Translations under genes and position numbers: made by a program | Notes under the pieces: generated by a model | Databases searched by the model: none | Told to the model about the DNA's origin: nothing | Seen by the model: only the letters and a program-made list of their open reading frames with translations | Assembly (NCBI GenBank): GCA_947366105.1 | Contig: CANAZK010000009.1 | Coordinates: 1 to 35,052, forward strand | Length of the DNA: 35,052 bases | Reading direction: 5' to 3' | Origin: an uncultured Lachnospiraceae bacterium | GTDB lineage: Bacteria; Bacillota; Clostridia; Lachnospirales; Lachnospiraceae | Shown here: piece by piece, positions 32,401 through 35,052 of the stretch | Numbering within the stretch: position 1 is the first letter of the stretch | How the letters are laid out: every line of letters starts with the position of its first letter

Positions 32401-33333
32401 ATGAGATATTGTTTTGGAATTGATATTGGCGGCACAACTGTTAAGATGGGATTATTTAAGTTTGACGGAGAAGTTATGGAGAAGTGGGAGATTAAGACGC
32501 GTACGGAAGGAAAAGGGGAAAATATTCTTCCAGACATAGCGGCGTCCGTCAGAGATAAGATGAAAGAGCATGGCTTGGAGAATGAAGATATTCTAGGTAT
32601 TGGATTAGGCATCCCGGCTCCTGTAACCGAAGCCGGTGTTGTCAAGGCAACCGCAAACCTTGGATGGGGATATAAAGAAGTAAAACGTGAACTGGAAGAA
32701 CTTTTGAATATAGAAGTGAAGGCCGGAAATGACGCTAATGTTGCGGCTCTCGGCGAGATGTGGAAAGGAGGAGGACTTGGCCATAAAAATATGATAATGG
32801 TTACGCTTGGAACCGGTGTTGGCGGCGGAGTTATCCTCAATGGACATATAATTGGAGGAGGCCATGGGGCAGGCGGAGAAATCGGACATATCTGCGTAAA
32901 CTATAATGAGACGGAAAGATGCGGCTGCGGCGGAAAAGGGTGTTTGGAGCAGTATGCGTCTGCGACAGGTATTGTCCGCCTTGCAGCAAAACGCCTTGCA
33001 GAGAGTGATGAAGAGACCGTTTTGCGTGAAAAGAGTATTAACGCCAAAACAGTTTTTGATGCGGTAAAGGTTGGAGATAAAATAGCGATTGAAATCGCAA
33101 AAGAATTTGGAAATTACTTGGGAGGCGCGCTTGCAAACTTGGCGGCGGCGGTTGATCCTGAAATTATTGTTATTGGCGGAGGAGTGTCCAAGGCGGGAGA
33201 GGTTCTTTTCGATTACATAACAGAGCCGTTTATGGAACGAGCATTTTTCGCTAATAAGGAATGCCGCTTTGCTTTGGCGGCGCTTGGAAATGATGCCGGC
33301 ATCTACGGAGCTGCCAAATTGGTATTGGATTAA
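32401..33333 (+). CDS. ROK-family glucokinase
   Basis: A 310-residue sugar kinase of the ROK family, most likely glucokinase (GlcK), phosphorylating glucose with ATP. The ATP-binding start is FGIDIGGTTVKMG, and the sugar-binding catalytic region is AGNDANVAALGE. The ROK signature covers TLGTGVGGGVILNG to GGEIGHI. A zinc site with CGCGGKGCLEQYAS follows. The length is standard. GGAGAGC precedes the ATG nine bases after hprK, so the two are an operon. Other ROK sugars (fructose, N-acetylmannosamine) cannot be excluded. Confidence 0.93.
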   Translation: MRYCFGIDIGGTTVKMGLFKFDGEVMEKWEIKTRTEGKGENILPDIAASVRDKMKEHGLENEDILGIGLGIPAPVTEAGVVKATANLGWGYKEVKRELEELLNIEVKAGNDANVAALGEMWKGGGLGHKNMIMVTLGTGVGGGVILNGHIIGGGHGAGGEIGHICVNYNETERCGCGGKGCLEQYASATGIVRLAAKRLAESDEETVLREKSINAKTVFDAVKVGDKIAIEIAKEFGNYLGGALANLAAAVDPEIIVIGGGVSKAGEVLFDYITEPFMERAFFANKECRFALAALGNDAGIYGAAKLVLD

Positions 33334-33363
33334 AATTTTATTTGATTTATATGCTTAATTGAG

Positions 33364-33401
33364 TGCCTATTATCAGCTGTATGGCTGATAATGGGCATTT
33401 T
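33364..33401 (+). terminator. Terminator after the hprK-glucokinase operon
   Basis: TGCCTATTATCAGC (33364-33377) pairs with GCTGATAATGGGCA (33384-33397) with one G-T pair, then T4. It also lies just past the end of the convergent RhuM-family gene. Confidence 0.85.
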
Positions 33402-33407
33402 CCGTCG

Positions 33408-34436
33408 TTAGTCACTCTTTTCTTCTGCGCTGGCTACAAGCCGGTCGAAATCACTTTGATACAAGCGGTCTTGAATGATACGGTACTGCTCAAACTCACT
33501 TTCTGCAAAGGATTTTGCAATCGCAGCAGTAACCTTCCCTTTGTTTTTTAAGACTTCTGCATCGTTAAATTGCAGAAACGCATCCAGCTTTGAAGCCCAA
33601 TCTGCCATTGTTATTGGGATATGCCGTTTGGCCTGTCTTGTGGCATAGTCCAAATACATCGTGACAATCTCGTTTAGCTCCTGCATTTCATCAATAGATA
33701 AGTAATTTTTGGCAATAGATACGTCCGCTTTTACGATTTTCCCATCAGGAGCATTGTGCCACGAGGTTAATCCCATATGTTCTTTTGTGTGGTCTGCTCT
33801 TTCTACAATGACCTCCGCTGCGGTATTTCCGTGAACCGCATAGTGCATCTTATTCTGTACTGTTGCAAAGAAATCTTTCGTGATTTGACTGTCAAGGGAA
33901 TAATCAACGGCAGTGGCATAGATGTCTGTAATCTTTTGATAGAAACGGCGCTCACTGGCTCGAATCTCCTGTATTTCGGAAATCAAGTGGTCAAAATAAT
34001 CCTCATCGAAGATTTGACCGTTAATCAGTCTGCTTTTATCTAAAACATATCCCTGTTTCGCAAAAGTATCTAACACCTTCGTTGCCCATTGCCGGAACTG
34101 TGTTGCCCTGCCGGAGTTGACACGGTAGCCAACGGCGATTATGGCGGAAAGCGAATAGAACTTATATTGATAGGTTTTTCCGTTATCCGCAACTTGTGCA
34201 AAATTTGCACAAGTTGATTCCTCGGACAATTCGCCGCTTTCATACATATTTTTCAAATGCTTTGTGACAACGCTCCTGTCCACATCAAAAAGCTGACCAA
34301 TCGCTTTTTGTGTTAGCCATACATCGTGATCCTGCACACGGACTTCAATACCGTCTTCCTGAGCATCCTTTGCAAATATAAGGAAATCCACGGTACTGTT
34401 TCGAATCTGTAATTTTGTATTCTTGTTCTTGGTCAT
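33408..34436 (-). CDS. RhuM-family virulence/phage-associated protein
   Basis: A 342-residue protein of the RhuM family, first named from a Salmonella pathogenicity island and common in genomic islands and prophages. The N-terminal part has a Bro-N/KilA-like or winged-helix look: VWLTQKAIGQLFDVDRSVVTKHLKN then SLSAIIAVGYRVNSGRATQFRQWAT, which are family hallmarks. The C-terminal half is helical, with YLDYATRQAKRHIPITMADW. The molecular function is not established. The ATG at 34436 has only a weak ribosome site (GGATGGTG). Its neighbours are recombinase and regulator fragments, fitting a cargo gene left by a mobile element. Confidence 0.9.
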   Translation of the reverse strand: MTKNKNTKLQIRNSTVDFLIFAKDAQEDGIEVRVQDHDVWLTQKAIGQLFDVDRSVVTKHLKNMYESGELSEESTCANFAQVADNGKTYQYKFYSLSAIIAVGYRVNSGRATQFRQWATKVLDTFAKQGYVLDKSRLINGQIFDEDYFDHLISEIQEIRASERRFYQKITDIYATAVDYSLDSQITKDFFATVQNKMHYAVHGNTAAEVIVERADHTKEHMGLTSWHNAPDGKIVKADVSIAKNYLSIDEMQELNEIVTMYLDYATRQAKRHIPITMADWASKLDAFLQFNDAEVLKNKGKVTAAIAKSFAESEFEQYRIIQDRLYQSDFDRLVASAEEKSD

Positions 34437-34587
34437 TATGTATCACCATCCAGTCATTCTTCATCAGAATTTATTGTAACATAAATAACTTGATTTTATA
34501 TTATCCATTATACTTTTTCTTTTCCACGGAATCAATCTGCATTCCATTCTTTGTCAAAAAACTTTTCTACAAGCTTCCAACCAGAAG

Positions 34588-34745
34588 TTGGATAAGACAC
34601 AGACTCATCAAACTAATGCGTCATTGTTTTTGAAGTTGCTTACTGCTTTTCTCAGAAAGCAGAAAGGTCTTACGCAAGAAGAACTTGCTAACGCCCTCGG
34701 TGTAACCAACCAAGCGGTTTCAAAATGGGAATCAGCAAAATGCTG
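34588..34745 (+). pseudogene. XRE-family regulator fragment
   Basis: The frame reads [18 protein letters not shown] then [15 protein letters not shown], a complete XRE (Cro/C1-type) helix-turn-helix. It then loses resemblance after residue about 52, where the continuing DxxLLPKIA part of such regulators is expected. No ribosome site fits the ATG. The next 100 bases hold an unrelated helical-looking frame ([22 protein letters not shown]) of unknown origin. The gene is truncated at its 3' end and probably inactive. Confidence 0.72.
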
Positions 34746-34876
34746 CCCATCCATTCCGAAGATGCTTATGCAACCATTGCTCAGATCAGCGATAAGTCTA
34801 GGGTATCTCTAGAAAAAGTCCAAGATTGTTTGGAGCATATTTCATGTAAGGAGGCAGACGCTATGACGAAAACCAA

Positions 34877-34999
34877 GATTACGCCCGCCGCAACGGTTTT
34901 CCCAACCCGACCCATTTCACGGACGATGGAATCTCCGGAACCCGGTTTGACCGCCCAGGATTTACCGCCATGATGGAGGAAGTGGAGGCCGGGAACGTG
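34877..34999 (+). mobile_element. Large serine recombinase fragment
   Basis: In one frame the sequence reads DYARRNGFPNPTHFTD, then DGISGTRFDRPGFTAMM and EEVEAGNV. This is the standard end of the catalytic resolvase domain of large serine recombinases carried by Tn4451/Tn5397-like elements in gut Firmicutes. The Ser nucleophile region upstream and everything after GNV (normally followed by the GRD motif) are missing, and a stop comes 13 codons later. The recombinase is therefore dead, but it shows that an integrative element was here. Confidence 0.82.
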
Positions 35000-35052
35000 G
35001 TGAGATGGTATAATAAAGTTGTAACACCAAACAGGAAATAAATGATATATTC

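Noticed and set aside
34415..34633. A 72-codon plus-strand frame near the RhuM start
   Set aside because: It spans the RhuM promoter region and start, has no ribosome site, and looks like translated AT-rich intergenic DNA.

Overview
The window reads as a chromosomal segment of a low-to-mid GC anaerobic Firmicute, most likely a gut Lachnospiraceae (Clostridium cluster XIVa). Support: strong AGGAGG ribosome sites, TTGACA/TATAAT promoters, HprK with a ROK glucokinase (Gram-positive carbon control), IS200/IS605 and large-serine-recombinase scars typical of the family, and products of the kind common in gut clostridia. Species cannot be named from sequence alone.

Layout. 11-2244: molybdenum cofactor genes (a MobA-MoeA fusion and mobB). 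2369-5130: a small-molecule kinase-like protein, two secreted or anchored proteins on the minus strand, and a broken MATE efflux gene followed by two terminators. 5226-9263: HAD phosphatase, uppP, and a three-gene polar amino acid ABC importer. 9430-11948: zinc-ribbon membrane protein, ArsC/Spx-like protein and an SfsA-MutY fusion. 12053-14053 (minus): small membrane protein, PAP2-type enzyme and diacylglycerol-kinase-like enzyme. Divergent from these, 14173-19726 holds an ArsR-type regulator with a palindromic operator, a heterodimeric ABC exporter with complementary active-site asymmetry, and a Nudix hydrolase. 25815-33333 is housekeeping: DUF1846 protein (minus), ftsH, uvrC, hprK and a ROK glucokinase. 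33408-35052 is a mobile-element scar with a RhuM-family gene, an XRE regulator fragment and a serine recombinase fragment.

The most interesting region is 19843-25727, an AT-rich island flanked and interrupted by insertion-sequence remnants. It holds a candidate ribosomally made, radical-SAM-modified peptide system. A 36-residue peptide gene starts at TTG behind a perfect ribosome site (20681-20791) and has three cysteines in its C-terminal half. It is followed by a radical SAM/SPASM peptide maturase (21240-22556) and two overlapping ABC exporter half-transporters (22540-25727), closed by a terminator. A decayed IS200/IS605 element lies between the peptide gene and the maturase. Removing it would leave a compact four-gene operon. 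The ABC proteins have no peptidase domain and no protease gene is present, so leader removal, if it occurs, must be done elsewhere.

No rRNA, tRNA or CRISPR array was recognised. Coding frames opposite real genes were treated as shadows.
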